A stretch of 64,000 bases of DNA. It comes from Curtanaerobium respiraculi (lineage in GTDB: Bacteria > Actinomycetota > Coriobacteriia > Coriobacteriales > Eggerthellaceae). Below are positions 62,785 to 64,000 of the stretch, one piece after another. The position numbers were made by a program, and so were the translations under genes. Under the pieces are notes generated by a model that made no database searches, had not been told where the DNA came from, and saw only the letters and a list, made by a program, of their open reading frames with translations. The stretch's first letter is position 1, and the number at the start of each line of letters is the position of its first letter. The DNA lies in contig NZ_JANIPD030000044.1 of NCBI RefSeq assembly GCF_024609215.1, positions 27,944 through 91,943 on the forward strand, read 5' to 3'.

Positions 62785-63150
62785 GAGCCAGTTTCGGGGG
62801 TTTCTAGCTTTTCCGGAAGCTGAATGGTCGATTTCGGAGGATTTTGAGCCAACTTCGGGGCTTTCTGGCTTTTTCGCTTCCTGACCCGGCATCGCGATTA
62901 CGCCGGCGTGGCGCGGCAAGCTCGTTCGCACGCCATTGACCTGGGAAAACTCGGAATCGGATCCTCCCATTCGGAAAGACCACCGAAATCGCAGGTTCCG
63001 GAAAAGCTAGAAACCCCCAAAGTTGGCTCGAAAAGGGTGGATTCCGGCTTTCCAGCATTCGGAAAAGCTAGAAACCCCCGAAGTTGGCTCTCGAGATGGC
63101 GGCTCGGCCTTCTGTGATCCGGAAAAGTTTGAGACCTCCGAATTCGACAC
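62785..63150. repeat. Periodic repeat array with central inversion
   Basis: Unit TCCGGAAAAGCTAGAAACCC then CCGAAGTTGGCTC. Inverted copies at 62785-62817 and 62846-62882 (diverged); direct copies at 62996-63029, 63057-63090 and 63117-63150 (diverged). Neighbouring copies are 60-62 bp apart with 26-28 bp of unrelated sequence between them. Confidence 0.65.
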
Positions 63151-63220
63151 CTCGGGATGCGCGCATATCAAAGCGCAAGGCAGTGTAAATGGCAAGAACT
63201 CCACCCCCGAAAAAAACTAT

Positions 63221-63578
63221 CCGAGAGTTTCGGAGCGTGCCCGGAATATCTTGAGGCCATGGAGCTGGCATCATCATGCGCGACCCCAGCGCCGCGAGAG
63301 CGGGCCCGGCATATCTTGAGGCCATGGAGCTGGTGAACAACCTCTGCTCTTGGCTCAGGCGCTATCTCTTCCGCCTTCCGGACATGAAGAAGGCGAACAT
63401 GCAGTCCTACCCGAACTGGTTCGTCTACCTGTTCCACGTTGGGCGCGACGAGGGGAAATGGCCGAAAACGGAAAGGGTGCTGCGCCATTTGCTTACGACC
63501 GATTCGCATTACCTACAACCGATTCGCATTACCGCAGCTCATGGTAGGCTGCAGACCCGCACGCTCCGAAACTCTCGG
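63221..63578 (+). mobile_element. IS deletion derivative with 20-bp inverted ends
   Basis: CCGAGAGTTTCGGAGCGTGC at 63221-63240 and its exact complement at 63559-63578 bound 358 bp. Inside are a 30-bp direct repeat (63239-63268 and 63304-63333, one mismatch), an 18-bp tandem repeat around CCGATTCGCATTACC (63500-63533), and a frame reading MELVNNLCSWLRRYLFRLPD and SYPNWFVYLFHVGRDEGKW, which resembles the C-terminal part of a transposase. Most of the original element is missing. Confidence 0.6.
63324..63533 (+). pseudogene. Transposase C-terminal fragment
   Basis: ATG at 63324 opens about 70 residues, MELVNNLCSWLRRYLFRLPD then SYPNWFVYLFHVGRDEGKWPKTERVLRHLL-like text, before it runs into simple repeats. 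The tryptophan-rich, basic pattern and its position inside 20-bp inverted ends support a transposase tail; the DDE catalytic part is absent. IS family not determined. Confidence 0.4.
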
Positions 63579-64000
63579 AAAACCATCTTTCAAGACACGG
63601 GCAAGGCGGTGTATGCAGTAGCTTGATTGTCCCAAATGTCGACTTCCTGTTGACGAGACATAGGCGGATCATCTGGGATTGCAACAAAATTTCCTTCCGC
63701 CCTGCACCCCTCGATGCGAAATGCAAGGCGGAAGGAGTGCAACGGGAACAGGCGTACGCGCCCCCGGCAGTTCCAATCGGCTGCCCGAGCACCGACAAGA
63801 CCAGCTGCATCGGATTTATCAGCTATTCCTGGCGATGCACAAAAGCTTCCCCGCAGGTTCACCTAGGGAAGCACTGATCAACCTATAAGTTGTTTTCTAT
63901 TGTACGACGCATTTTCGGATGGCCGGACGGTCAGCTCCGATTAGCCCGGCCGAAGGCGATTCGCGCGTTTACGGGCATGCTGGCGCCGCCCCTGCTAGAA
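63579..64000. other. Terminal stretch, no gene seen
   Basis: 422 bp without a supported gene. A stem of 14 bp with one mismatch (CCTTCCGCCCTGCA at 63693-63706, TGCAAGGCGGAAGG at 63722-63735) is the only notable structure. The last 100 bp are AT-richer near 63890 and then GC-rich; a gene may begin beyond the window. Confidence 0.4.

Larger units (their letters stand above)
62507..63220. other. Gene-free, repeat-rich tract
   Basis: No ORF here is believable. It holds two separate short repeat families: a 36-bp direct repeat (62617, 62682) and a 33-bp unit in five copies with a period of about 61 bp (62785-63150). Confidence 0.6.

Noticed and set aside
62785-63150. CRISPR array
   Set aside because: The spacing is right but repeats differ from one another, orientation changes in the middle, and no cas genes are present in the window.

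Overview
The window is a 64 kb piece of a high-GC chromosome from an anaerobic actinobacterium. The gene set and protein flavour (Fe-S flavoproteins, several SDRs, CsoR/CopA, a DUF1846 protein, and the accC-Asp23-nusB-xseB-dxs and alaS-ruvX-mltG-yqeG-aroCKB-pepP-efp strings) point to class Coriobacteriia, most likely a gut Eggerthellaceae relative. This placement is an inference, not a computed one. No rRNA, tRNA or confident CRISPR array was seen.

Layout. 1-870 holds the start of a metallo-beta-lactamase-fold hydrolase cut by the window edge. 938-4710 is a complete riboflavin operon (FMN riboswitch, ribD, ribE, ribBA, ribH). 4.9-6.7 kb carries a HAD phosphatase and a flavodoxin/ferredoxin (EFR1-type) protein. 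7.2-8.7 kb is cysK divergent from an Rrf2 regulator. 8.7-10.9 kb has map (with SEC-C zinc motif) flanked by two intergenic tracts full of a GTGACAAAGCATGCGGTTGG repeat family that builds MITE-like palindromic elements. 10.9-15.0 kb is uvrB, coaE, rpsA. 15.5-19.4 kb is an ECF-type uptake operon (S component, T component, fused double ATPase, AraC regulator). 19.5-21.7 kb holds an ion antiporter-type permease and a MarR regulator with a histidine-rich insert.

22.0-28.3 kb is one leftward operon: a pyruvate-type carboxyltransferase fused to an AccB-type biotin carrier, then accC, Asp23, nusB, xseB and dxs. 28.5-31 kb has sstT and a membrane-anchored M23-like protein. 30.9-40.3 kb is a second leftward housekeeping run: alaS, ruvX, mltG, yqeG, aroC, aroK, aroB, pepP, efp. 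The AroB here has lost most canonical catalytic residues.

40.6-48.3 kb is the accessory region: a frameshifted SDR, three AAA_14/DUF4143 ATPases (one decayed), a UPF0175/DUF3368 pair, a BrnT/BrnA pair and a small membrane-protein pair. The two intact ATPase genes each have their own set of short direct repeats upstream, with the first copy 20-21 nt before the start codon in both. This is the best candidate in the window for an undescribed self-recognising system.

48.3-62.5 kb returns to core functions: CBS-type inorganic pyrophosphatase, serA, an acyltransferase with two tandem SGNH domains, a queuosine precursor transporter and queC (with a terminator in its leader), fba (with duplicated operator-like sites), copA with N- and C-terminal HMA domains, csoR, an SDR and a DUF1846 protein sharing a palindromic intergenic site. 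62.5-64.0 kb has no intact gene. It holds several unrelated short repeat families and a small IS deletion derivative with 20-bp inverted ends.
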